Source of the DNA: an uncultured Lentisphaeria bacterium
GTDB lineage: Bacteria > Verrucomicrobiota > Lentisphaeria > Oligosphaerales > Oligosphaeraceae
DNA: 56,643 nucleotides
Assembly: GCA_934661755.1 (NCBI GenBank)
Contig: CAKUJM010000014.1
Location: 1-56,643 of the forward strand
Direction: 5' to 3'
The position numbers and the translations under genes were made by a program. Below are positions 24,206-33,523 of this stretch, piece by piece (position 1 is the stretch's first letter; every line of letters begins with the position of its first letter). The notes under the pieces were generated by a model, which saw only the letters and a program-made list of their open reading frames with translations, made no database searches and was not told the DNA's origin.

Positions 24206-25062
24206 CAGACACGCTCATGCAGCCGCATCCGGAGGCCGTCGAGCAGCTCGTCGGGCACGCACAGCTTTCCATTGCCGGTTCCCAGCGCGATATTGCGCAG
24301 TCTGGCGCCATGGAAGTCGCTGCCGCCGGAGGGCGCCAGACCGACGGCCTTGCAAATGTCAAGGCTGGCCCGGACCTGGCAGACCGTGTGCATGGGGTAG
24401 TACGCCTCCATGCCATCCAGGCCCATGTCCTTGAGCATCACGGCGATGCGCCGCATCTGCAAATTGGTGTAGTGTCCGCGGGTATAGGGGTGCGCCCAGA
24501 CCGCGATGCCGCCGGCGGAATGAATCGCCATGATCGCCTGGGCGGGAGTCGGCAGACGCCTCCAGACATATCCCGGCTTGCCGCTGGCCAGAAAGCGGTC
24601 GAAGGCATTCTGGGTGTCGCGGGCATGGCCGGCTTCAATGAGCACCTGCGCGATATGGGGCCGGCCAATCACCGCATTGCCGGCAACCGCCCTGACCTTT
24701 GCCAATGTCACCGGCAACCCCATGGCCGACAGCTTTTCGATCATCGCCAGGTTGCGTTGGGTGCGCCAGCTGATCACATCGTCGATCAGCCGCTGGAGCT
24801 GCGGCGCATCATGGGACACGAAGAGCCCGACGACATGGATATTCAGGTTCGGGTTGTCGGCATCGCATGCCGCCAATTCGATGCCGGGGATTGCCTCCAC
24901 CGGGCTTTCCCGGCCAGCCCGGATGAACTCCGCCAAGCCATTGGTGGTGTCGTGGTCGGTAAGCGCCAGCGCCTTCAGATGGATTCGTTCCGCCTCGGCG
25001 ATGAGTTCGGAGGCGCTGAAGGAGCCATCCGAAGCGGTGCTATGGCAATGCAAGTCGATCAT
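24202..25062 (-). CDS. PHP-domain phosphoesterase
   Basis: A 286-residue metal-dependent PHP protein of the YciV/RNase AM type (nucleoside 3',5'-bisphosphate or short RNA 5' phosphoesterase). Metal ligands are visible in DLHCHSTASDGS, ALTDHDTT, IPGIEL, HAGG-like AWAHPYT and GGSDFHG. Function within the family is inferred. It is convergent with truB and divergent from the GHL10-like lipoprotein gene. Confidence 0.88.
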   Translation of the reverse strand: MIDLHCHSTASDGSFSASELIAEAERIHLKALALTDHDTTNGLAEFIRAGRESPVEAIPGIELAACDADNPNLNIHVVGLFVSHDAPQLQRLIDDVISWRTQRNLAMIEKLSAMGLPVTLAKVRAVAGNAVIGRPHIAQVLIEAGHARDTQNAFDRFLASGKPGYVWRRLPTPAQAIMAIHSAGGIAVWAHPYTRGHYTNLQMRRIAVMLKDMGLDGMEAYYPMHTVCQVRASLDICKAVGLAPSGGSDFHGARLRNIALGTGNGKLCVPDELLDGLRMRLHERVC

Positions 25063-25223
25063 CAGGCCAAAAAGTCGGTATCGTTGTTTTCAGGAGCCAT
25101 TGACGGCATATATTAGGGAGGAATCCACGAACCGCGGCGCCACCGGGGAAAAAGAGTCCGGCGTCACGGAATCAGGTAAGATAAACCGTCGAAGCCAACC
25201 TGTCGCCATCCCGGCGCGTCATC

Positions 25224-27602
25224 TTGCAAATCTGCGGCATTTTCACGCCGGCATCCACCATTGTCAATCCCCTCAAATTCGCCTTGTCACTGCAGCTTCT
25301 TCTAATCCTGGCTTTTCTGTTGTCCGGATGCGCCGCCGCCCAGCCGATCGAGCTGCGGCCGGCCGGCGCGATCATCGCCTCGGGCGCGGCCAGTCCGCCG
25401 GTGGCGGGCGGCAACGGCATCGTGCTGCTCAACGCGAATTTCACCTCCGGCGGCAACGCCCGCGCGGTCTGGGACATCCCGATGCGGCATGACCTGTCGC
25501 AAAGCGCCGGCATCCGCCTGCGTTTCCGCTGCATAAACGCCGACCTTGCCAGCGAGATGGTGCTGCATCTGAACACCGGCAGCGGGTGGTATTCCGCGCC
25601 GTTCTCGCCGCAGGGGATGGGCAAATGGGAGGAGCTGGTCATTCCCAAGGGCGCATTTCTGCCGGAGAACAGCGCGCCGGGCGGATCCTGGCGGCGGATG
25701 TCGCATCTGCGCGTTGCAATCTGGCGGGGTGCGCCGGGAAAATTCCAGCTGCAATTGGCCTCCGTCGAAGTCCTCCGGGCCAATTGCCCGCTGGCGATCC
25801 TGCGGCCGGCATTGGCCAATGGCACGCCGGCGGCAAACCGCGCTTTTCTGCGGTACTGCCGGATTGTCAGCGAGGCCTTGGGCAATGGCGGGATCTATCC
25901 GGCGGTAATCGAGGAGCCGGACTTGACATCGGCGACGCTGTCGCGCTATCGCGCCGCCATTCTTCCAGTGGCGAACCAATTCAACAGCAACGCATTGGCG
26001 CTATTGGGCGAATACCTGCGCAACGGCGGGAAGGCCATTGCGTTCCATGCGCTTTCGCCGATGCTTGCCAACGCCTTGCAGATGCCGGCGGGGAAATTCA
26101 CCACCACCGCAAAACTGGGACTGGCGCCATTCAGCGGCGTCAGGACCGCCGGCGGCGCTTTTTTCCGGCAGCATTCATCCGCGCTGATCGCCGTGGACAC
26201 CCCCCTGCCCGCGGGGCTCAAATGCCGCGGATGGTGGATTGACGGCACGGGCAAGGCCACCAGGCTTCCCGCCATAATCCAATCGCCATACGGCATGTGG
26301 TTCACCCATGTCTTCCTCAACCATGATGGCGACCGATCGCTGGCGGCCCTGGCGGCCTTTCTCGACGAAGCCTGTCCGGGAGTCCGGCAGGCCGGCGCCA
26401 ATGCCATCCGGCGATCCGCACGCTTCGCCGTCGACAACGCCGGCGCCGACAGCGAAGAGGCGGCATCCGCCCGGCAGCTGCTGGAGTCGCTGCAGCGGCA
26501 ATGCCGGCCGGGCGATTACGCCGCGGTGCTGGAGGGCGCCCGGCAGCTGCGCAATGCCCTGGCCGAGGCGGCGATGCCAATTGCCGCCGCCGCCAAACGC
26601 CTGGACGGCCCCAAAAGCGAACTGCGGGGCGCGTGGACCCGTGCCAAGACCGGCCTCCCGGGGGAAAACTGGTTCAAGACCCTCAAGCGCATGCATGAAA
26701 GCGGACTCAATGCCGTCTTCCCGAATTTCTTCTCACCGTATTACGCGCTTTACGAGACTCCGAAGGCGATGCCGGACCCGGCGCTGCGGCGGCTGCGCGA
26801 TCCGGTGGCGGCGTGCCTGGCCGCCGCCGCCAACTACGGCATCGCGGTGCACGCGTGGTGCTATGTGCTCAATGTCAGCGAGGCCCCGGAGTCATTCCGC
26901 AAGCAGATGGCAGCGCAGGGACGGCTGCAATGCCGCCTCAATGGCGCCACCGTGCCATGGCTATGCCCCTCCGACCCGCGCAACCGCCAGCTGCTGTGCG
27001 AGCTGCTGGCGGGGCTTCTGGAGGCCTATCCGCGGCTTGCCGGAGTCCACTTCGACATGATCCGCTTTGAAAGCGGAAATGTCTGCTATTGCGAGCGCTG
27101 CCGCCAGGCATTCAACCAGTTTCTCGGGCATCCGGCCGCCGGCTGGCCGGAATGCACTCTGGACGCCTCCCGCGACCGGACGGCCTGGCGAGCCTTCCGC
27201 TGCGGCCAGATCAACCGGCTGCTCCAGGAGCTTTCCGCGACCGCCAGGAAGATCAATCCCCGCATTGCCGTCTCCACGGCGGTCTATCCGGATTTTGAAA
27301 GCGCCAGAAATGGCGTCGGGCAGGACTGGCCGCGCTGGCTTGAGCGCAAGACGGTGGATTTCGCCGCGCCGATGAATTACCGGCAGTCCGCGTACCTCTT
27401 CCAGGGCGACCTCGCCCGCCAGCGGGCCATGCTTGGCGATGACGCCGCGTCGCGGATGCTTCCCGGAATCGGGATGACTGTATGCAATCTCGACCGCAAC
27501 GAGACCCTCCGGCAGGTGAGCGCGGTGCGCAACCAGGGCCTCAAGGGATTCATTATTTTTGAATATGCCGCGCGGAGCGCGGAGCAATTGCGATCCCGAT
27601 GA
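25224..27602 (+). CDS. Multidomain lipoprotein with GHL10-like glycoside hydrolase domain
   Basis: A large lipoprotein (792 residues from a TTG at 25224). The N terminus has a hydrophobic segment, SLQLLLILAFLLSGC, ending in a lipobox. A beta-rich carbohydrate-binding-like module (about 50-175) and a GATase1-like domain (about 180-390) follow. The C-terminal TIM-barrel-like domain (from about 467: RGAWTRAKTGLPGENWFKTL ... GVHFDMIRFES ... VDFAAPMNYRQS) resembles GHL10/DUF187 proteins. No ATG occurs early in frame and no clear ribosome site precedes the TTG; a TTG at 25284 is an alternative. It probably acts on polysaccharide at the outer membrane. The stop overlaps an upstream start of the MATE frame. 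Confidence 0.78.
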   Translation: MQICGIFTPASTIVNPLKFALSLQLLLILAFLLSGCAAAQPIELRPAGAIIASGAASPPVAGGNGIVLLNANFTSGGNARAVWDIPMRHDLSQSAGIRLRFRCINADLASEMVLHLNTGSGWYSAPFSPQGMGKWEELVIPKGAFLPENSAPGGSWRRMSHLRVAIWRGAPGKFQLQLASVEVLRANCPLAILRPALANGTPAANRAFLRYCRIVSEALGNGGIYPAVIEEPDLTSATLSRYRAAILPVANQFNSNALALLGEYLRNGGKAIAFHALSPMLANALQMPAGKFTTTAKLGLAPFSGVRTAGGAFFRQHSSALIAVDTPLPAGLKCRGWWIDGTGKATRLPAIIQSPYGMWFTHVFLNHDGDRSLAALAAFLDEACPGVRQAGANAIRRSARFAVDNAGADSEEAASARQLLESLQRQCRPGDYAAVLEGARQLRNALAEAAMPIAAAAKRLDGPKSELRGAWTRAKTGLPGENWFKTLKRMHESGLNAVFPNFFSPYYALYETPKAMPDPALRRLRDPVAACLAAAANYGIAVHAWCYVLNVSEAPESFRKQMAAQGRLQCRLNGATVPWLCPSDPRNRQLLCELLAGLLEAYPRLAGVHFDMIRFESGNVCYCERCRQAFNQFLGHPAAGWPECTLDASRDRTAWRAFRCGQINRLLQELSATARKINPRIAVSTAVYPDFESARNGVGQDWPRWLERKTVDFAAPMNYRQSAYLFQGDLARQRAMLGDDAASRMLPGIGMTVCNLDRNETLRQVSAVRNQGLKGFIIFEYAARSAEQLRSR

Positions 27603-27685
27603 GCGCCGGAGGCGTTCGCGGACTCTGCCCCTCCACAGGAAGACATTATCCATCAGCCGGCGATGCCGGACAGGCCATCCAGGAC

Positions 27686-29062
27686 ATGAACAGCAAATAT
27701 CAGATCGACATGTGCAGCGGCCCCCTGCTGGGCAAGATCGTGCTCTTTGCGGTGCCGATGATCCTCTCCGGCATCCTCCAGCTGCTGTTCAACGCCTCGG
27801 ATCTGATTGTGCTTGGGCAGTTCGCATCGCATGACGCCATGGCGGCGGTCGGCGTCACCGGCACCTTGAGTGCGCTGATCGTCACCGTCTTCATCGGCCT
27901 GTCCATCGGCACCAATGTCCTGGCGGCGACCTATTTCGGCGCCCATGACAACGAGGGGCTGCACCGCACGGTCCACACTTCGATGGCGGTGTCATTCATC
28001 TGCGGCCTGGTCGTCGCGGGGCTGACACTGCTGGTATCACGTCCGGTGCTGATCGCCATGGGCACGCCGCCGGAGCTGCTGCCCATGGCCTGCCGATACA
28101 TGTGGATCTGCAGCGTCGGGATGCCATTCCTGATCGTCTACAATTTCGGCAGCGCGGTCCTGCGTTCGATCGGCGACACCCGCCGCCCGCTCTACTATCT
28201 GGTTGCCGGCGGCGTCATCAACATCCTGCTGAATCTGGTACTGGTGATCTTCCTCCACTGGGATGTGGACGGCGTGGCGGTTGCCACCGTCCTGGCGCAG
28301 GCGATCTCCGCGTCGCTGATCATCCGGGCGCTCTGCCAGGAACAGGGCGCCAGCCATTTGGCCTGGCGGCACCTGGCCATCGACAGGCAGATCCTGCGCA
28401 AGATGATGCTCATCGGGCTGCCGGCCGGCCTCCAGGGGTCGTTCTTCGCGATCTCCAACATGACCATCCAGTCATCCATCAACTCCTTCGGCGAGCTGTG
28501 CATTGCCGGAAACACCTCGGCGGGGAGCCTGGAAGGCATAGTCTATGTGGCGTCATATTGCATGCACCAGACCGCCATCAGCTTTGTCGGCCAGAATCTC
28601 GGCGGCAGACAATACCGCCGGATTCGCCAGAGCATCTGCTGGTGCATGGTCATCGGCTTCGCCATCCTGACCGCCAGCGGCTGGGGGGCCTACCTGCTGG
28701 CCAATCCGCTGCTGAACATCTTCAATTCCAACCCCGAGGTAAATCAATGGGGGGTGATGCGGATGCGGATCCTCTTCACCAGCTACGGGCTGTGCGCCCT
28801 CATGGACGTGGTCTCCGGGGGCCTGCGCGGCCTGGGGCACTCGCTGCTGCCCGCGGTCATCACCATGATCGGCGTCTGCGTGCTCCGCGTCTTCTGGGTG
28901 GTGTGCATCTTCCCGCTCAACCACAGCCTGACCAACCTGATGCTCTCATATCCCGTCTCGTGGATTCTGACCGCGGGGGTAAATGGAGCATTGCTGTTCT
29001 GGTATTGCCGCAAACTCCCGCGGGAGGACTTTGCCGTCAATGCCGGCGCCGGCGGCGCCTGA
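27686..29062 (+). CDS. MATE-family efflux transporter
   Basis: A 458-residue membrane protein with about twelve transmembrane helices of the MATE fold, probably exporting a drug or metabolite in exchange for Na+ or H+. The start MNSKYQIDMCSGPLLGKIVL is the usual beginning of this bacterial subfamily and has AGGA just upstream. The open frame reaches back to 27599, where an ATG overlaps the previous stop. Characteristic segments are LFNASDLIVLGQFA and NFGSAVLRSIGDTRRP. Substrate is unknown. Confidence 0.92.
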   Translation: MNSKYQIDMCSGPLLGKIVLFAVPMILSGILQLLFNASDLIVLGQFASHDAMAAVGVTGTLSALIVTVFIGLSIGTNVLAATYFGAHDNEGLHRTVHTSMAVSFICGLVVAGLTLLVSRPVLIAMGTPPELLPMACRYMWICSVGMPFLIVYNFGSAVLRSIGDTRRPLYYLVAGGVINILLNLVLVIFLHWDVDGVAVATVLAQAISASLIIRALCQEQGASHLAWRHLAIDRQILRKMMLIGLPAGLQGSFFAISNMTIQSSINSFGELCIAGNTSAGSLEGIVYVASYCMHQTAISFVGQNLGGRQYRRIRQSICWCMVIGFAILTASGWGAYLLANPLLNIFNSNPEVNQWGVMRMRILFTSYGLCALMDVVSGGLRGLGHSLLPAVITMIGVCVLRVFWVVCIFPLNHSLTNLMLSYPVSWILTAGVNGALLFWYCRKLPREDFAVNAGAGGA

Positions 29063-29109
29063 TCCGGCGTCCCCGCCCGCGGAGGCCCGCGGAGGCCCGC
29101 GCCATCGGC

Positions 29110-30291
29110 CTACCCCAGGCAGATCTGCGATATGCAGCGCCTGAAGGCCTCCTCGCCATTGAGGATCTCGATTTCCACCCGCAGAAAATAGACCGGCATG
29201 AATGAATGCGGCAACGGCGGCAGCCGCACGGCATCCTTTTCGGTGGTGAGGATATATTTTGCGCCGGCCTTCCGGGCCTGGTCGCCAAACGACAGCAGTT
29301 CGTCACGGCGATAGCGGTGGTGGTCGGCATAATGCTTCTTCAGCACGATGTCGGCGCCATGGGCGCGAAGGTAGCTGTTGAAGCTCTGCGGAACCGCAAT
29401 CGCCGAAAGCGAGGCCACCTTTGCGCCGTCAAGCACGCCGAGCGGCAGCTTCTCCCCGGTGTTCACGTCCTCCAAGTATTTGGGGACGTGGTTGCATTCA
29501 ATTATCTCCGCCTGGGGATTGTGGCGCTTGATGAAGGCGCGCAGATGGCTAAGCGATGCGCGGCCATCGGATTTGGTCAGGAAGATATAGTCGGCGCGCC
29601 GCATGTTCTTGATCGGCTCGCGGAGCATGCCGCACGGCAGCATCTCGTGGTTATGGAAGGGACAGGTGGAGTCGATCAGCAGGATATTGGTCCAGGGGCG
29701 CAGCCGCAGATACTGGAAGCCGTCGTCAAGTATCAGGGTGTCGGCGCCGCGCGCAGTGGCATAGACGCCGCATTTGAAGCGGTCCTTGTCCACCACCACC
29801 ATGGCTCCGGGGCTATCCTTGGTACCAAGCAGGTTACGCGCCAGCATATAGGGCTCGTCGCCAGCCACGCCGGAGTCGATCAGCACGCGCGTGCCATCGG
29901 AGACCACCCGCGGCGGCACGACCTCCGGATTGCGGGAAAACAGCCCCTTGAGCCGGCTGAACAACGGCGGCGGCTTGCTGCGGTAGCCCCTTGAAAGCAC
30001 GGCGACATGCTTTCCCCGCGCCAGCAGCGTGCGCGCCAGCAGCTCGACCACCGGGGTCTTGCCGGTTCCGCCGGTGGTCAGATTGCCCACGCTGACCACA
30101 AAGCATCCAAACACATGCTGCCGCAGCAATCCGGAGTTATAGAGGCTTAGCCGGAATTGCACCGCATTGCGGTAGAGCCGGCTCAGCCCGAAGAGGAATC
30201 CCCGGAAATAGCGCGCAAAACCGGTCCGCCGCTGGCCGTTGATGATTTCAACGACATACTGCTCAAGCCGTTCTGTCAGATCCTGGATCAT
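29110..30291 (-). CDS. lpxK: Tetraacyldisaccharide 4'-kinase LpxK
   Basis: Phosphorylates the lipid A precursor disaccharide at the 4' position, on the inner membrane. The 393-residue protein has a P-loop VGNLTTGGTGKTP (about 68-80), then VLSRGY, the LILDDGFQYLRL motif and the C-terminal TTEKDAVRLP segment. The N-terminal amphipathic region (about 28-65) should anchor it to the membrane. It is one of the clearest signs of an LPS outer membrane. It follows a small unknown gene by about 20 bp. Confidence 0.95.
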   Translation of the reverse strand: MIQDLTERLEQYVVEIINGQRRTGFARYFRGFLFGLSRLYRNAVQFRLSLYNSGLLRQHVFGCFVVSVGNLTTGGTGKTPVVELLARTLLARGKHVAVLSRGYRSKPPPLFSRLKGLFSRNPEVVPPRVVSDGTRVLIDSGVAGDEPYMLARNLLGTKDSPGAMVVVDKDRFKCGVYATARGADTLILDDGFQYLRLRPWTNILLIDSTCPFHNHEMLPCGMLREPIKNMRRADYIFLTKSDGRASLSHLRAFIKRHNPQAEIIECNHVPKYLEDVNTGEKLPLGVLDGAKVASLSAIAVPQSFNSYLRAHGADIVLKKHYADHHRYRRDELLSFGDQARKAGAKYILTTEKDAVRLPPLPHSFMPVYFLRVEIEILNGEEAFRRCISQICLG

Positions 30292-30310
30292 CCCGCAAGC
30301 TGTCTGGTGG

Positions 30311-30514
30311 CTATCCCCGCAAATCGCTATGAAGCCGGTCCCGGATCAGCGTGAGATAGGCGTCCTCGGCGGGGCAGCCGGTGGCGGCGATGATCTCCCC
30401 GGCCGCGCCCTTGACCGAGTCCGACATCATGATATCGACAATTCTCTCGATTGCCTCGACACTGGGAGGGGCTGCCGGAGGCCGCTGGCCGGTGGTGTTG
30501 TTGGTGGTGTCCAT
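30311..30514 (-). CDS. Small unknown protein between hisC and lpxK
   Basis: A 67-residue frame from an ATG at 30514; it stays open to a TTG at 30619, overlapping the end of hisC. The first third is low-complexity (Pro/Thr/Ala). The rest is a plausible helical domain, with SVEAIERIVDIMMSDSVKGA and ATGCPAEDAYLTLIRDRL. Tight placement between hisC and lpxK on the same strand supports it as real. No family recognised. Confidence 0.5.
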   Translation of the reverse strand: MDTTNNTTGQRPPAAPPSVEAIERIVDIMMSDSVKGAAGEIIAATGCPAEDAYLTLIRDRLHSDLRG

Positions 30515-30594
30515 TGGGCGGAAATGGCTGGTCGACAATGGCGCCGGGGATGGCTGCCCCGTGCCCGGATCAAATTGCACCGGCTCTGGCGTGG

Positions 30595-31680
30595 CTACGG
30601 CTTTTCCCCGCCGGGACAATCCAGGCGGTCAAAGGCATCGAACAGCTCCTGCATTTGCTCCGGCGTCCCGATGGTGATGCGCAGGTAGTCGCTGACCCGC
30701 GGCAGATCGAAGTGCCGCACCAGGATGCCGCGATCACGCAGCGCGGCGAAGATCTCCCTGGCGCTTCGCCATGCCGGGCGTACCAGGATGAAATTGGCCT
30801 GCGACGGCAGCACCTGGCAGCGGCGGGACTGGAAGAAGGCCGTGGCCGCCTCGCGGCTGGCGCGGATTCTGGCCACCGTCTCATGCAAATACCGCTGGTC
30901 GGCAAGCGCGGCGCAGCCGATGCACTGGGCAAAGCGGTCGACATTGTACGAGTCCTTGAGCTTGTTCATCTCAAAGACCAGCGATGCGTTGGCAAAGGCC
31001 ATCCCCAGACGCAGCCCCGCCAGGGCGTAGCTCTTCGAAAATGTCCGCGACACCACCACGTTGGGGAATTGGCGGACAAAATCCAGGCAGTTGAAATCGG
31101 CAAAATCCGCATACGCCTCGTCAATCCACACCACCCCCTTGAAGCGCCGGCACAGCTGCAGCAGATCCTCCCGCGGGAAGGCATTGCCGGTGGGCGCATT
31201 CGGATTGGGCAGAATCAGCAACTTGGCGCCGTCGGTGCGCTTCAGGACCTCTTCAACCCGGAGGCCAAAATCATCATCCAGCTCGAAGGGGAGCTTGCAG
31301 GCGCCCTGCAGATCCGCCAGCACCGGATAAAGCGAATACGATGGCTCGGGATAGGCAAAGCCATCGCCGGCGTCGACAAAGGTCCGCAAGGCGATGGTAA
31401 GCAGATCATCGGAGCCATTGCCGCAGATGATCTCGTCCGGATGAAAACCAAAAAGCCTGGCGGCGGCCTCGCGCACCGGCCCGGACGACGGATCCGGATA
31501 GCGGTTCAGCGCCGTCCAGTCAAAGGCCGCCGCCGCCCTGCCGACCTCCGGAGAGGGCGGATAGGGGCACTCGTTGGTATTGAGCTTGATGACGCGGCGA
31601 CCCGGCAATTGCTCGCCGGGCGTGTACCCCGCCAGCCCCTGGATGCCACGGCGGACATAGCTGTTGGGTGAATTCGGCAT
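30595..31680 (-). CDS. hisC: Histidinol-phosphate aminotransferase
   Basis: PLP-dependent transamination of imidazole acetol phosphate in histidine synthesis. The 361-residue protein has KLNTNECPYPPSP, IICGNGSDDLL, PNPNAPTGN, the VVWIDEAYADF aspartate and the PLP lysine in SRTFSKSYALAGLRLG. The C-terminal VSDYLRITIGTPEQM contains the substrate arginine. It lies downstream of hydA, separated by a strong hairpin, whereas hisH and hisF are in the purine cluster at 43-44.6 kb. Confidence 0.93.
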   Translation of the reverse strand: MPNSPNSYVRRGIQGLAGYTPGEQLPGRRVIKLNTNECPYPPSPEVGRAAAAFDWTALNRYPDPSSGPVREAAARLFGFHPDEIICGNGSDDLLTIALRTFVDAGDGFAYPEPSYSLYPVLADLQGACKLPFELDDDFGLRVEEVLKRTDGAKLLILPNPNAPTGNAFPREDLLQLCRRFKGVVWIDEAYADFADFNCLDFVRQFPNVVVSRTFSKSYALAGLRLGMAFANASLVFEMNKLKDSYNVDRFAQCIGCAALADQRYLHETVARIRASREAATAFFQSRRCQVLPSQANFILVRPAWRSAREIFAALRDRGILVRHFDLPRVSDYLRITIGTPEQMQELFDAFDRLDCPGGEKP

Positions 31681-31691
31681 GGCTTCCGCAG

Positions 31692-31743
31692 AACGGACGG
31701 AAACGGACGGAACCTCCGTTGGACTCCGTCCGTTCCGTCCGTT
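31692..31743 (-). other. Long hairpin of GGAACGGAC repeats in the hydA-hisC gap
   Basis: Positions 31692-31711 and 31725-31743 are complementary over about 18 bp with one bulged base; both arms consist of short CGGACGGAA repeats. It fills the 75-bp gap between hydA and hisC. A T-run is absent, so it could be an attenuating or mRNA-stabilising hairpin. A similar GGAACGG run lies before fabG (37868-37893). Confidence 0.7.
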
Positions 31744-31755
31744 CCGTTCGTTCCG

Positions 31756-33507
31756 TTATTTCTGCTTATAGGTGGTATGCAGCAGATGATGCGCCTTTTC
31801 GGAGCCGGGCTCGCCGAGGTACTCCTTGTAAAGCGCCTGGATGTCGGGGTTGTTATGGGACATGCGCAACGGCTTGTTGGCATCCTCCTCGTAGAGGCCC
31901 CGCATGCGCTTCTCAAGCAGCGAGCGGTCGCCATGGAGGTACGGCTGGCCGCCGCCGTTGATGCAGCCGCCGGGGCAGGCCATGATCTCGATGGCCTGGA
32001 AGCGGCTGCGGTCGGCACGGACCATCTCCAGCACCTTCCGGGCGTTGCCCAGTCCGGATGCGACCGCGACATTGACCGACAGCTCCGGGGTCACCTGGAC
32101 CCGGGCTTCCTTGACGCCCTCCAGTCCACGGACATCCTTGAAGTCGATCGCATCGCCGGCCAGGTCCTTGCCGTTGAGAGTGGAGGCCACGCTGCGCAAC
32201 GCAGCCTCCAGCACGCCGCCGGTGACTCCGAAGATGTCGGCGGCGCCGGTGGACTTGCCCAGCGGGCTGTCGTATTCGCCGTCCTCCATGTGGGCCAGAT
32301 TGACGCCGGCCTCATGGAACATCTTGCACAATTCGCGGGTGGTGACCACATAATCCACGTCGCGGATGCCATTCGGGGCGAATTCCGGACGGGCGGCCTC
32401 GTACTTCTTGGCCTGGCAGGGCATGACGGACACCACCACCAGATCCTCCGGCTTCACGCCGATCTTTTCGGCATAGAAGGACTTGGCGATCGCGCCGAAC
32501 ATCTGCTGCGGGGATTTGCAGGACGAGGGAATGTCCAGCAGATCCGGGAAGTTGTGCTCGATGAAGTTGATCCATCCGGGGCAGCAACTGGTCAGGATCG
32601 GCAGCTGCCGGCCGCTCTTGATGCGCTCGATGAGCTCATGGCCCTCCTCCATGATGGTGAGGTCGGCGGAGAAGTTGGTGTCGAACACCTTGTCAAAGCC
32701 CAGCGCCCGCAGTCCGGAGACCAGCTTGCCGGTGATCGGCTCGCCGGGCTCGAAGCCGAATTCCTGGCCGATGGCCACGCGCACCGCCGGGGCGGTCTGG
32801 ACAATGACCGTCTTGGATGGGTCGTTGAGGGCGCTCCACACCTTGCGGACATAGCTGATGCCGGTGATGGCGCCGACCGGGCAGGCGTTCACGCACTGTC
32901 CGCAGAAGGTGCAGGAGGTGTCGGCCAGCGGAATCATGCTGGCGGTGCCGACCTTGGCGGAGAAGCCACGGCCGTTGCCAGTGAGCGTCCCCACGGTCTG
33001 GACCTTGTTGCAGACCGTCTCGCAACGGCGGCACATGATGCACTTGGAAAGATCACGCATGATCGCTTCGCTGCTATCGTCGACCGGGAAGGAATTCTTC
33101 TCGCCGGAGAACGGCAACTCGGTGATGCCGAACTCGACCGCCAGCTTCTGCAGCTCGCAATCCTGGTTCTTGGCGCAGGTCAGGCAATTCTGCGGATGGT
33201 CGGAGAGCAGCAGCTCCAGGACCGTGCGGCGCGCCTTGAGGGCACGCTGGGAGTTGGTGTGGACCACCACCCGGTCGTTGTCGAGCGGAGTGGCGCAGGC
33301 CGGCGCCAGAATCGGCCGGGGGCGGATGCCTTCGGCCTCGACCAGGCAGATCCGGCAGGATGCCGGCTTGTTGGCCACGCCACAGCCCAGGTCCGGGCAG
33401 TAGCACAAGGTGGGGATGTTGATGCCGATCTTCTGCGCGGCCTCGAGAATGGTGGAGCCTTTCGGGACACTCACCTTGATCCCATTGATGGTGACTGTGA
33501 TATCCAT
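31756..33507 (-). CDS. hydA: [FeFe]-hydrogenase catalytic subunit
   Basis: Catalytic subunit of a group A [FeFe]-hydrogenase, 583 residues. It has an N-terminal [2Fe-2S] domain, a His/Cys cluster (HPQNCLTCAKNQDC, about 104-117) and two [4Fe-4S] motifs (CIMCRRCETVC; CTFCGQCVNACPVG). The three H-cluster signatures are intact: TSCCPGW (about 306-312), MPCQAKKYE (362-370) and ACPGGCINGGGQP (about 510-522). The proton-relay cysteine of the first signature is present. With hydB and hydC it should form the NADH/ferredoxin electron-bifurcating HydABC type. The frame continues past 33507, but the MDITVTI start matches the family. Confidence 0.96.
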   Translation of the reverse strand: MDITVTINGIKVSVPKGSTILEAAQKIGINIPTLCYCPDLGCGVANKPASCRICLVEAEGIRPRPILAPACATPLDNDRVVVHTNSQRALKARRTVLELLLSDHPQNCLTCAKNQDCELQKLAVEFGITELPFSGEKNSFPVDDSSEAIMRDLSKCIMCRRCETVCNKVQTVGTLTGNGRGFSAKVGTASMIPLADTSCTFCGQCVNACPVGAITGISYVRKVWSALNDPSKTVIVQTAPAVRVAIGQEFGFEPGEPITGKLVSGLRALGFDKVFDTNFSADLTIMEEGHELIERIKSGRQLPILTSCCPGWINFIEHNFPDLLDIPSSCKSPQQMFGAIAKSFYAEKIGVKPEDLVVVSVMPCQAKKYEAARPEFAPNGIRDVDYVVTTRELCKMFHEAGVNLAHMEDGEYDSPLGKSTGAADIFGVTGGVLEAALRSVASTLNGKDLAGDAIDFKDVRGLEGVKEARVQVTPELSVNVAVASGLGNARKVLEMVRADRSRFQAIEIMACPGGCINGGGQPYLHGDRSLLEKRMRGLYEEDANKPLRMSHNNPDIQALYKEYLGEPGSEKAHHLLHTTYKQK

Positions 33508-33523
33508 GTTGAGTGTTCCTTGA

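Noticed and set aside
25119..25176. Sixth copy of the dispersed element
   Set aside because: It has ggaatccacgaaccgcgg and gtcacggaatcagg, which resemble the arms, but mismatches are too many and the diagnostic inner segments are absent.
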